From Arthrobacter sp. FB24 (lineage in GTDB: Bacteria; Actinomycetota; Actinomycetes; Actinomycetales; Micrococcaceae), in NCBI RefSeq assembly GCF_000196235.1, contig NC_008541.1, forward strand, positions 3,906,001-3,970,000: 64,000 nt of DNA. Reading direction: 5' to 3'. Below the pieces are notes generated by a model that searched no databases, was not told where the DNA came from, and saw only the letters and a program-made list of their open reading frames with translations. Position 1 is the stretch's first letter, and every line of letters starts with the position of its first letter. Shown here piece after piece: positions 25,134 through 32,651 of this stretch. The translations under genes and the position numbers were made by a program.

Positions 25134-25448
25134 CTATGCCCCCATAGTCTCCGGTCACACCCTTAAACATTCGTCTGCGAAAACACCTTGGATGGGTATT
25201 TCCATTATCTGGATTTAAGGGGGTTCGTTGATGAGCCTACACACGGAGCGAGATGCGGCATCGCCGGGTCATCAAATCTTGTGCATCTCTTGAGACGACC
25301 ACGGGAATCCTCCTGAACTTGAGCAAAAATTGCGTCAAAGTCGCGTCATTCGTGATTCCGCCGGTCCACCCTTGAGTCATACATCCAGGCGGGAACCCAG
25401 CACCCGTGAGAAGGAAGCATCACAGGCTGCAAGGAAGCAGGACTGGCC
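25134..25448. other. 315-bp divergent intergenic region
   Basis: The region separates the broken response regulator from the ATPase-only gene. It is more AT-rich than its surroundings. The one structured element found is a pair of GCGTCA direct repeats with an 11-bp period (25332-25348), the spacing used by OmpR-family regulators. No gene or RNA is recognised. Confidence 0.5.
25332..25348. promoter_or_regulatory. Candidate OmpR-type direct-repeat operator
   Basis: GCGTCA occurs at 25332-25337 and 25343-25348, one 11-bp helical turn apart, about 100 bases upstream of the ATPase-only gene. A winged-helix regulator such as the adjacent frameshifted protein would be the natural ligand. Confidence 0.35.
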
Positions 25449-25922
25449 ATGAAAAAGGCTCCAGCTGTCAATGAAGTCGCCGCGATCCACGGCGTCATTA
25501 CCGATCAGGCACCGGTGGATTTTCATGCCCTCGGGCTCGCCGGCTGCATAGACCGGCTCGCCGCCCCGCTCCGGGAGCAGGGGACCACGGTCCGGTGGGA
25601 GACGCCGCACCACGGTATCGAGATCCCGGCCGGCAGTGCCGGGCTGCTTTACCACGCCGCGCAGGAGGCGCTGAGCAACGCTTTCAAATTCGCCGCCGCC
25701 ACCGAACTCACGGTCCGGCTCGCTGCGGTGCACCACGGCATCCGGCTGACCGTGGCTGACAACGGCACCGGTTTCGACCGCGCTGACCGCTGCGGCAGCC
25801 GGCCGCAGGGGTTCGGACTGCTCCTGATGTCCATCGCGGTCCACGAAGCCGGCGGCACCGCGACCGTCGACACCGCGCCCGGCCAGGGCACACGCATCAC
25901 GGTCACCCTTCCACTGGACTGA
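25449..25922 (+). CDS. Histidine kinase-like ATPase domain protein (catalytic domain only)
   Basis: A 157-residue protein resembling only the second half of a NarL-type kinase. It begins just before a FHALGLAGCIDRLA segment and then shows the N box AAQEALSNAFKFA (about 70-82), G1 box VADNGTGFD (about 101-109) and the GFGLLLMSIAVHEAGG lid/G2 region (about 122-137). The phosphorylated His and its dimerisation helix, any sensor and membrane segments are absent. It could be a decayed kinase, an ATP-binding anti-sigma-like protein or a partner acting in trans. An AAGGAAG-like ribosome site precedes the ATG. It is divergent from the broken response regulator. Confidence 0.75.
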   Translation: MKKAPAVNEVAAIHGVITDQAPVDFHALGLAGCIDRLAAPLREQGTTVRWETPHHGIEIPAGSAGLLYHAAQEALSNAFKFAAATELTVRLAAVHHGIRLTVADNGTGFDRADRCGSRPQGFGLLLMSIAVHEAGGTATVDTAPGQGTRITVTLPLD

Positions 25923-26013
25923 CCGCCACGCTTCACGGGGGGAAACACCATGCACCTCAGTCCGGGCCGCTGTGCCCACAGGACCAGCCACCTGCTCCAG
26001 TATTATTCTGCCC

Positions 26014-27372
26014 ATGACCAGGCCTGCGGTGAAGGTGCCTGTCGCGGGCGTTTCCCGCACAGCGCTCGATACCGCATGGGACCGGATCTTCTTCCTGGTC
26101 GGTGGTGTCGCCGCCGTCTGGTTGACCTATCTCCTCCTTGAGCTGAGCTTCCAGTGGGGCTGGGGCCAGCTTTGGTTCATGTTCATCTTTTGGGCCATGC
26201 TCGCCTACCTCGTGCTGCCCAGGCTCCACTCGATCCTGACCCGCCTCTATGTGCCCGATTACTTCATCGGGCGCGCCCGCACCAGCGACGGCCTCCTCGG
26301 CGATCCGGTGAACGTTGCCCTGCTTGGCTCCGAAGCCCAGCTCCACCACGTGATGCGCCGGGCGGGCTGGACCATCGCGGACGACGTGACCCTCGCCAGC
26401 AGCTGGAGGATCGTCACCTCCACCGTGCTGCGCCGCAGCTACCTTGAGGCTCCGGTCAGCCCGCTCTTCCTGTTCGGCCGGCAGCAGGACTTCGCCTACC
26501 AGCAGGAGGTGGACGGAAACCCCGGCAAGCGCCACCACGTCCGTTTCTGGCGATGCCCGCCCGGCTGGCTGCTCCCCGGCGGCGTGGCCGCGGACTGGTT
26601 GGCTGCCGGTACCTATGACCGCAGCGTCGGCTTCTCGCTGTTCACCCTCCAGATCACGCACAAGATCGACGAACACACGGACGACGAGCGGGACCATATC
26701 GTCGCGTCCATTTCCGACGCCGACCCGGCAGCCGTCGTCCGGGTCATCCGGGACTTCTCCACCGGCTACCACAGCCGCAACGGCGGGGGTGATGAGATTG
26801 CCACCGACGGAGACCTCCCCATTGTTGACCTGCGCGCAACGCCGGTGCCCGGACTTGCCGCGCCGCGGCTCCCGAGCGACAGCCGGAACAGACGGCCCGC
26901 CCCCACCATCATCGGGGCGGTCCTCGTCGCCGGCCGTGCAGTGGCCGCGGCAGCCCTGGCCGTGTCCATCATTCTTTTCCCGGCCGCGCACCTGGAGCCG
27001 CTCCTTCAACCTGGCAGCGGAACCAGGGCGGGCCTGACCACGGGCCAGGCGCTGCTGGCGCTTTACCTTGGCGTGGCCGTGGTGGCCCTTTTTGCCTTCG
27101 CTGAAATGCTTCTCGCCTGGTTCGTTTTCCTGGGCCGGAACTGGGCGCGAACGCTCACGATGGCGGTGAGTACGGCGGCGATCGGCTTGCAGGTCATTGA
27201 CGTGGCCAACGGCGGCCCGGGGATCACCCTGCAGACCAACCTGCCAGGCCTCACCCTGGATATCCTGCTGATCCTGGCCCTGTCCAGCGAGCGGTCCCGC
27301 ATCTACGCCCGGCGCGACCGCAAGGAGCCAAAACGGATCGCAGCACGTCCGGGCGGCCGCGCGGCGATCTAA
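26014..27372 (+). CDS. LssY_C domain membrane protein
   Basis: A 452-residue protein. Two hydrophobic segments (about 25-70) precede a soluble LssY C-terminal-type domain (about 85-250) with PVNVALLGSEAQLHHVMRRAGW, the FLFGRQQDFAYQQE segment and VRFWRCP; three or four further membrane segments follow (about 310-430). LssY_C domains occur beside or fused to PAP2-type phosphatases but have no established activity. The ATG at 26014 lies 7 bases after a TATTAT that could be a -10 element, so the transcript may be leaderless; a GTG at 25972 would add 14 residues. No phosphatase gene is adjacent. Confidence 0.7.
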   Translation: MTRPAVKVPVAGVSRTALDTAWDRIFFLVGGVAAVWLTYLLLELSFQWGWGQLWFMFIFWAMLAYLVLPRLHSILTRLYVPDYFIGRARTSDGLLGDPVNVALLGSEAQLHHVMRRAGWTIADDVTLASSWRIVTSTVLRRSYLEAPVSPLFLFGRQQDFAYQQEVDGNPGKRHHVRFWRCPPGWLLPGGVAADWLAAGTYDRSVGFSLFTLQITHKIDEHTDDERDHIVASISDADPAAVVRVIRDFSTGYHSRNGGGDEIATDGDLPIVDLRATPVPGLAAPRLPSDSRNRRPAPTIIGAVLVAGRAVAAAALAVSIILFPAAHLEPLLQPGSGTRAGLTTGQALLALYLGVAVVALFAFAEMLLAWFVFLGRNWARTLTMAVSTAAIGLQVIDVANGGPGITLQTNLPGLTLDILLILALSSERSRIYARRDRKEPKRIAARPGGRAAI

Positions 27373-27412
27373 TCGACGGGCGAACTGACCGACGCGGCGA
27401 AGTGACCGACGG

Positions 27413-28345
27413 TCAGAGCGTGGACGGGTCCGTGTTCGCTCCGCAGAGGATCACGGCTACGCGCTCGCTCTGCGTCGGGACGTAGGCCCCCGAGGCCAGG
27501 GCGGCAAAAGCGGCCGCCGCGCCATGCTCCACCACCATCCGGTAGTCGGCCCACAGCCGCGAGCGCGCGGCGACGATCTCGTCGTCGGACACCAGCACGC
27601 CCACCACGCCCGTCCGTACCGCGACATCGAAACCGATCTGTCCGATCCGGCGCGCCCCCAGCGAGTCGGCGGCGATCCCGGAGACGGCCACGTCCACCGG
27701 CGTGCCTGCCTTCAGCGCGGCGTGCAGGGTGGGGGCCGTTGCCGGCTCCACGGCCACCACCTTGGCAAAGCCTTCGACGGCGGCCGCTATCCCGGCCATC
27801 AGGCCCCCGCCGCCCACTGCCACCAGCACGGTATCCACGCCGCCCAGTTGTTCCAGGAGTTCCGAGCCGACAGTGCCGGCACCGGCGGCAATCTCGGGCT
27901 GGTCGTAGGCGTGGCAGTACACGGCCCCGGTTTCGGCCGCATACGCGATCGCGGCGTCGTAGGCGACGGCGTATTCGGCACCGCGCTGGACGACGGACGC
28001 CCCGGATTCCCGGAGTTTCTTCACCTTCATGGCCGGGGCGGTCTCGGGGACAAAGACCGTGGCAGGCACGCCTGCCTGTGCTGCGGCATAGGCGTTGGCG
28101 AGGCCGGCATTCCCTCCGGAGGCGACGACGATTCCGATGTCCTCTTTGAGCTCGCCCCTCTCGCGGCAGGCCAGCACGCGGTTGAACGCACCCCGGGCCT
28201 TGAACGTACCCGTGTGCTGCATGAACTCGCATTTGAGCCAGACAGTCCCGGGGAAGCTCTCCCGGTCCGCTTCGATCACCGGAGTGCGGCGGATCAGCCC
28301 GGCGATCCTGTCTGCGGCTTCATCGACGTCGTGGCGTGTGATCAT
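27413..28345 (-). CDS. Threonine/serine dehydratase-like PLP enzyme
   Basis: A 310-residue fold-type II PLP enzyme. The Schiff-base Lys49 lies in TGTFKARGAFN, the substrate-loop ASGGNAGLANA is at about 76-86, and the phosphate-binding GGGGLMAG near 183. It has the length of catabolic threonine/serine dehydratases (about 310-330) without a regulatory ACT domain, so it deaminates a hydroxyamino acid, threonine or serine being likely. The ATG lies one base beyond the stop of the IclR gene (TAAcATG), so it is coupled to that regulator. Confidence 0.85.
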   Translation of the reverse strand: MITRHDVDEAADRIAGLIRRTPVIEADRESFPGTVWLKCEFMQHTGTFKARGAFNRVLACRERGELKEDIGIVVASGGNAGLANAYAAAQAGVPATVFVPETAPAMKVKKLRESGASVVQRGAEYAVAYDAAIAYAAETGAVYCHAYDQPEIAAGAGTVGSELLEQLGGVDTVLVAVGGGGLMAGIAAAVEGFAKVVAVEPATAPTLHAALKAGTPVDVAVSGIAADSLGARRIGQIGFDVAVRTGVVGVLVSDDEIVAARSRLWADYRMVVEHGAAAAFAALASGAYVPTQSERVAVILCGANTDPSTL

Positions 28346-28346
28346 G

Positions 28347-29144
28347 TTATCCCCGGGTTGCAGTAGTGAGTGGTGCGGCGGCCCGGCCGCCGTAGTCGTG
28401 GCCGATCTGCCGTGCGGCGTCCTGCAGCAGCGGAACCACCGTTTTTTCGATGGCTTCCGCCGGGGCCCGGTGGGTCTGGAGGGACACGTTGACCGCGGCG
28501 ACCACCTCGTGGCCGCGCCAGACCGGAACGGCCACACCGCGGAGGCCCTCCTCCAGTTCCTGCGAGACCATGGACCATCCCTTCGTCCTGGCCTGGTCCA
28601 CCTCGGCCTGGAGCTGCTCCAGGCTCCCGATTGAGCGTTCGGTAAACCGCTGCAGCTGGACGGACTCGAAGTACGTCTCCAGCTCGGCGGTGGACAGCGC
28701 ACCCAGCAGGACCCGGCCCATCGAGGTTGCCCAGGCGGGGAACCGGGTGCCCACACTGATGGAGACACTCAGGAGCCGGGGCGACGGAACGCAGGCGACA
28801 TAGACGACGTCGGTGCCGTCGAGAATGCACAAGGAGGTCGTTTCGTTGAGTTCCGCGGCCAGCGACTTGAGGTGCCGCTCGGCGATTCTCGGAAGTGCCA
28901 GGTTCGCCAGGAAGGACTGTCCGATGTCCAGCGAACGGGGCGTCAGTTCGAAGTACGGACCGTCGGCACGAAGGTATCCGAGGTCGGTCAGCGTCAGCAG
29001 GAACCTCCGGGCGGAGGCCCGGGTCATGTCCGATTTTGCGGCGACCTGGGACACAGTCAGGCGGGGCTCGTCGGGGGCGAAGGAGCGCAGCACGTCAAAC
29101 GCTTTTTCCACAGACTTCACGAAGTAATCGGGTTGCTCCGCCAT
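28347..29144 (-). CDS. IclR family transcriptional regulator (second copy)
   Basis: A 265-residue regulator of the PcaR/PobR branch: winged helix at about 10-70 with LTVSQVAAKSDMTRASARRFL, then the ligand-binding domain with VYVACVPSPRLLSVSISVGTRFPAWATSMGRVLLG, the typical effector-site segment. Members regulate aromatic or hydroaromatic acid pathways. The downstream dehydratase follows after one base and the shikimate dehydrogenase-like and MHS genes are upstream, making this protein the probable regulator of the locus. Confidence 0.9.
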   Translation of the reverse strand: MAEQPDYFVKSVEKAFDVLRSFAPDEPRLTVSQVAAKSDMTRASARRFLLTLTDLGYLRADGPYFELTPRSLDIGQSFLANLALPRIAERHLKSLAAELNETTSLCILDGTDVVYVACVPSPRLLSVSISVGTRFPAWATSMGRVLLGALSTAELETYFESVQLQRFTERSIGSLEQLQAEVDQARTKGWSMVSQELEEGLRGVAVPVWRGHEVVAAVNVSLQTHRAPAEAIEKTVVPLLQDAARQIGHDYGGRAAAPLTTATRG

Positions 29145-29203
29145 GGAATCGCTTGCCCTCCCTGAAGCTCAATGTCGGCCTCCGCGGACGCGGGTCCGCA
29201 GGC

Positions 29204-29226
29204 TTATTCCGATCATATCCGGATAA
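29204..29226. promoter_or_regulatory. Candidate IclR operator upstream of the second iclR gene
   Basis: An imperfect inverted repeat TTATTCCG-N8-CGGATAA lies 60 bases before the iclR ATG. Its ATTCCGA half also occurs, on the opposite strand, in the operator candidate at 30181-30208 before the MHS gene. Confidence 0.4.
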
Positions 29227-29268
29227 AGCGCGGCGGGTCCGCGGGGTCAGACCGGTTTCGGCCCGTGG

Positions 29269-30105
29269 TCAGTTCCCTGTCCTGATGTCCGCGAGTGTCC
29301 GGCCCAGGAGGGCACCGGTCTCCGGTGCCAGTCCAAGGATGGGGATCATAGCCACCGCCTGCGCCCGAAGGTGGTCCCAGCCGTCGGCACAAGGCAGGCC
29401 CTGCGCCCTCGCGGCTGCGATGGTGGCAGTCGTGTGGCCTGCATAGACGAAGTCATAGACAAAGGTGTCCGGCGAGAGCCCTGCAGGACCCCAGGCAGGT
29501 TCGTCGGCACTGCTCTTGCCGAGGGGCGTCGCATTGACGATCAGCGAGGCGTCCGCCGCATGATCCCGCGCCTCGGCCCACGTCACTGCAGCGGCTTCCA
29601 TGCCCAGGCTGGTGGCGAGATCCAGCAACTGCCGCGACGCACGCGGATCCTTGTCTGTCACAGTGACCCGGTCCGCCAGTTCCGCCAGCGCGACCAGTGC
29701 TGCACGCGCGGCGCCGCCCGCCCCGAGCATCAGGGCATGCCGCTGGTGCCCGCCGCCCAGCAGCTCGGCGACGGCAGTGATGTCAGTGTTGTGTGCACTC
29801 AGCCGCCGCCCGTGCCGGACCAGCAGGTTGGAAGCTCCGCTGATCCGGACCTGTTCGGTAACAGTGTCAGCCGTCCCCGCGGCCCACTGCTTGTGGGGCA
29901 TTGTCACGTTTGCGGCCACGACGTCGGCGCCCAGCATCGCGGCGCGGACGCCGGACATGTCCTGCCCGGCGGGGACATCCCAGGCCTCGTAGGTCCAGCT
30001 GCTTCCCAGCTGTTCCAGGACAGGACCCCAGAGCCCGGGTGACATGGCGGCCGAGGCTTGCGAGCCGATGAGGAACAGCCGGGAGGCCGGTGTGCGGTTT
30101 TCCAT
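29269..30105 (-). CDS. Shikimate dehydrogenase-like enzyme (AroE/YdiB/QsuD family)
   Basis: A 278-residue NAD(P)-dependent dehydrogenase. The catalytic Lys72 is in NVTMPHK and catalytic Asp108 in HNTDIT; the Rossmann glycine motif LGAGGAARAAL is at about 127-137 and the end Gln-containing region AQAVAMIPIL is present. The substrate-binding N-terminus reads SQASAAMSPGLW rather than the biosynthetic SxSHSLSPxxHN pattern, so it may use another hydroaromatic substrate such as quinate. It is divergent from an MHS transporter with which it probably works in uptake and oxidation of shikimate/quinate-like acids. Confidence 0.82.
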   Translation of the reverse strand: MENRTPASRLFLIGSQASAAMSPGLWGPVLEQLGSSWTYEAWDVPAGQDMSGVRAAMLGADVVAANVTMPHKQWAAGTADTVTEQVRISGASNLLVRHGRRLSAHNTDITAVAELLGGGHQRHALMLGAGGAARAALVALAELADRVTVTDKDPRASRQLLDLATSLGMEAAAVTWAEARDHAADASLIVNATPLGKSSADEPAWGPAGLSPDTFVYDFVYAGHTTATIAAARAQGLPCADGWDHLRAQAVAMIPILGLAPETGALLGRTLADIRTGN

Positions 30106-30142
30106 GGTGGCACCTTTCGCTTGGGAGACTCAGCCGGGGGTG

Positions 30143-30208
30143 TTGTGAGGCACCTCACTCTGCGCTACTCTTTCAATAATCGCATACCGCACAGCTGTTC
30201 GGAATGCG
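30143..30208 (+). promoter_or_regulatory. Promoter of the second MHS transporter with CRP-like and IclR-type sites
   Basis: TTGTGA (30143-30148) and TACTCT (30166-30171) are 17 bases apart. The -35 overlaps TGTGA-N6-TCACT (30144-30159), a 9 of 10 match to the CRP/GlxR consensus with the core GTGAGG-CA-CCTCAC perfectly symmetric. Downstream, CGCATACCG-N10-CGGAATGCG (30181-30208, one mismatch between arms) would block transcription if bound by the IclR protein. Confidence 0.55.
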
Positions 30209-30258
30209 CACAAATTTAGCAAACAACGACCGTCTTTCAGCGCGGAAGGGCAAGCACC

Positions 30259-31587
30259 ATGACAAATACAGCTACAGGCGCCAGCATCGGAGCCGAACAG
30301 CGCCAGCTCAAGCGGGCCAAGAAAGCAGCCCTCGCCGCGTTCCTTGGCGGCGCGCTGGAGTATTACGACTTCTTCATTTACGCGACCGCCGCGTCGCTGG
30401 TCTTTTCCAAGATCTTCTTTCCGGCAGGAGACCCCACCGTTGCCCTGATCGCTTCTTTCGCCACCTTCGGCGTGGCGTATGTGGCACGCCCCTTCGGCGC
30501 GGTGGTCTTCGGCCACCTGGGTGACAAGATCGGCCGCAAGAACACCCTGGTGCTGACGCTGGTGCTGATGGGTTCGGCCACGTTCCTCATCGGCATGCTG
30601 CCCGACTTCAACACCGCCGGCTACTGGGCCCCTGCCCTGCTGGTGCTCCTGCGACTCATGCAGGGCCTCTCCGCAGGAGCCGAAACGGCCGGCGCCTCCG
30701 CCCTGTCCACCGAGGAGGCCCCGGAAGGGCGCCGCGGCTTCTTCGCAAGTTTTGCGATGAGCGGCATCTCCGCCGGCATCGTCCTGGCCTCGCTGGCATT
30801 CCTGCCCGTGGCTGCCATGAGTGAAGCCGACCGCCTCGCCTGGGGCTGGCGCATCCCGTTCTGGCTCTCGTTGATCGTGCTGATCGTCGCGTACCTGGTC
30901 CGCCGCTCGCTCGAGGAACCCGAAGTGTTCGAGGAGAAACATGATCACGGCGAGCTGGTGAAGCTCCCCTTCGCCAAGATGTTCAAAACGCACCCGGCCC
31001 AGTTCTTCCAGGTGGCCCTGATGTCCTTCGAGACCGTCACCAACACCTTCATGCAGTCCTTTGGCCTGGCCTATGCGGTGTCTGTCGGGGTTCCCGCTTC
31101 CACCATGCTCTGGGTCAGCATCACCGGCAACGTCCTGGCCATCGCAACCCAGCCGCTGATGGCCTGGTTCTCTGACAAGTACGGCCGCCGCCCGGTGTTC
31201 ATCACCGGCGTCCTCGGATCAGGAGCCATGATCTTCGTCTACTTCTCCGTGATTTCCACCGGCAACGTCCCCATGATCTTCCTGACAAGCACGCTGATCA
31301 CGGCCGGCACCTACGCCATGTCCAACGCCATCTACCCGGCCTGGTTCTCGGAGCTATTCAACGTGAAAGTCCGCTACTCGGGCATGGCCATCGGCCTGCA
31401 GGTCGGCATTCTGTGCGCCGGCTTCACCCCGCTGCTCGGCACCGCACTCGTCGGCGCGGACAAGGCAAACTGGGGCCCCGCCGCCTGGATCGTGGCCGCG
31501 TCCTCGCTCCTGGCCGTCGCCGGTGCGATCTGGGCCCGCGAGACCAGCAAGACCCCGCTGCGCGAACTGGGCAACTCGGTCCACTGA
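30259..31587 (+). CDS. MFS transporter, MHS family (shikimate-transporter-like)
   Basis: A 442-residue 12-segment proton symporter with the MHS start LGGALEYYDFFIYATAASL, the loop signature HLGDKIGRKN and a second-half SDKYGRRP. It is clearly similar in pattern to the first MHS protein at 16713-18119 but more compact, lacking that protein's long N-terminal extension. Organic acids such as shikimate are the usual substrates. It is divergent from the AroE-like gene, which supports uptake of a hydroaromatic acid. Confidence 0.9.
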   Translation: MTNTATGASIGAEQRQLKRAKKAALAAFLGGALEYYDFFIYATAASLVFSKIFFPAGDPTVALIASFATFGVAYVARPFGAVVFGHLGDKIGRKNTLVLTLVLMGSATFLIGMLPDFNTAGYWAPALLVLLRLMQGLSAGAETAGASALSTEEAPEGRRGFFASFAMSGISAGIVLASLAFLPVAAMSEADRLAWGWRIPFWLSLIVLIVAYLVRRSLEEPEVFEEKHDHGELVKLPFAKMFKTHPAQFFQVALMSFETVTNTFMQSFGLAYAVSVGVPASTMLWVSITGNVLAIATQPLMAWFSDKYGRRPVFITGVLGSGAMIFVYFSVISTGNVPMIFLTSTLITAGTYAMSNAIYPAWFSELFNVKVRYSGMAIGLQVGILCAGFTPLLGTALVGADKANWGPAAWIVAASSLLAVAGAIWARETSKTPLRELGNSVH

Positions 31588-31601
31588 CGGACAGTCGGTC
31601 C

Positions 31602-31631
31602 GGCCTGCCGGGACCCGGGTCCCGGCAGGCC
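31602..31631 (+). terminator. Hairpin after the MHS transporter
   Basis: GGCCTGCCGGGACCC and its exact reverse complement are joined without a spacer (30 bp perfect palindrome) 14 bases after the stop. No T run follows, so it may be a weak terminator or transcript-stabilising hairpin. Confidence 0.6.
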
Positions 31632-31725
31632 CGCGCACAGTTGCCCGCCGCAACAATGGGACCTTGTTGGCTGGAGGCCGGGGGAAACAACACAGCGGTT
31701 GCCATTTGCCACCAGAGGAGTTCCG

Positions 31726-32172
31726 ATGGGCCACATCAAGCTGAACACAACGATTGACGCACCCGTGGAGCGGGTCACGGAGATCGCCACGGATCCGCGG
31801 CACTGGGCCTCCTGGTGGGTGAATCTCGGAGAAGCCAAGAAAGTAACGGGCGACGGCGGTGCCGGCACCGTGGTGGAGCACAGTTACCTGATGGCCGGCG
31901 TTCCGTTTCCGGTGACCACGCACGTTGTGGAGAACCAGCCGACGCCCGCCGGAGGGAAACACCTACGGATTGAATTCGACGGTCCGCTCAAGGGCTGGCA
32001 GAACTGGGATTACGAACCAGCTGGGACCGGGACGCTCGTCTCTATGGAGATCGAATACAACGTGCCGGGCAGTGCGATCGGCAAGTTCGTGGACCATGTC
32101 ATGATTGAACACCTCCAGGAACGCGCACGGCAGCAGACGCTGGAAAACCTCAAGCTCATTGCGGAGCGCTAA
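31726..32172 (+). CDS. SRPBCC/polyketide cyclase-like protein
   Basis: A 148-residue single-domain START/Bet v1-type fold: LNTTIDAPVERVTEIATDPRHWASWW is the usual first strand and helices, and a long C-terminal helix (FVDHVMIEHLQERARQQTLENL) closes the cavity. Such proteins bind hydrophobic small molecules; function is not predictable. The ATG at 31726 has a strong AGAGGAG site 5 bases upstream. The 3' end overlaps the convergent membrane-protein gene by 4 bases. Confidence 0.8.
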   Translation: MGHIKLNTTIDAPVERVTEIATDPRHWASWWVNLGEAKKVTGDGGAGTVVEHSYLMAGVPFPVTTHVVENQPTPAGGKHLRIEFDGPLKGWQNWDYEPAGTGTLVSMEIEYNVPGSAIGKFVDHVMIEHLQERARQQTLENLKLIAER

Positions 32173-32642
32173 GGGCCGACCATCAAGGCCGTACGCCGCA
32201 GCCTGGCCACCAGCGTCGCGGCGAGTAACGCCGTCGTGATTTCCATGGCGATGATGGGGAGCATGCCCCCGGCAGCGGAAACCGCGGCGTCCGCTGCCGG
32301 CAGCCCGGAGACCCCGTGGCTGTGGCCGGCCGGACCGGCAGCCGGCACGTCGCCCAGCAACAGGAAAGCGTGCACGGCGGCCATCGCCAGCGCGCACGCC
32401 ATCACCTGCCGCAGCGAACCAGGCCTGCCGTCGCGCCAGATGTGGACCGCGCACGGCAGGCATACCCCCACCATGGCCAGCATCAGCAGGTTCAGCCACA
32501 TCCCGTGGTGGTTTCCCGCGACGAGCCACAGGTGCACCAGGGAGGACGCAACAGTGGCCGCGGCAACGGCGCGCATGTGCAGCACGGGCCGGGGGTGGCG
32601 GACGGAGCCGGCGGCGCGGCTCCATCCACGCAGTGCTGTCAT
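32169..32642 (-). CDS. Small membrane protein cotranscribed with the copper amine oxidase
   Basis: A 157-residue protein with four hydrophobic segments (about 23-42, 49-66, 78-96 and 125-145). Two histidine-containing external-loop patterns, NHHGMW and GHSHG, plus several Met residues are notable. It begins 9 bases after the amine oxidase stop with an AGGAC ribosome site, so the two genes form an operon. Family unrecognised; a role in copper or product handling is only a guess from the neighbour and the His residues. Confidence 0.65.
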   Translation of the reverse strand: MTALRGWSRAAGSVRHPRPVLHMRAVAAATVASSLVHLWLVAGNHHGMWLNLLMLAMVGVCLPCAVHIWRDGRPGSLRQVMACALAMAAVHAFLLLGDVPAAGPAGHSHGVSGLPAADAAVSAAGGMLPIIAMEITTALLAATLVARLRRTALMVGP

Positions 32643-32651
32643 GGCGTCGTC

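Noticed and set aside
25950..26141. A 63-codon frame with a good GGGGGG ribosome site before the LssY_C gene
   Set aside because: The product has no coherent pattern and overlaps the LssY_C coding sequence in another frame; probably chance, though a leader peptide cannot be fully excluded.
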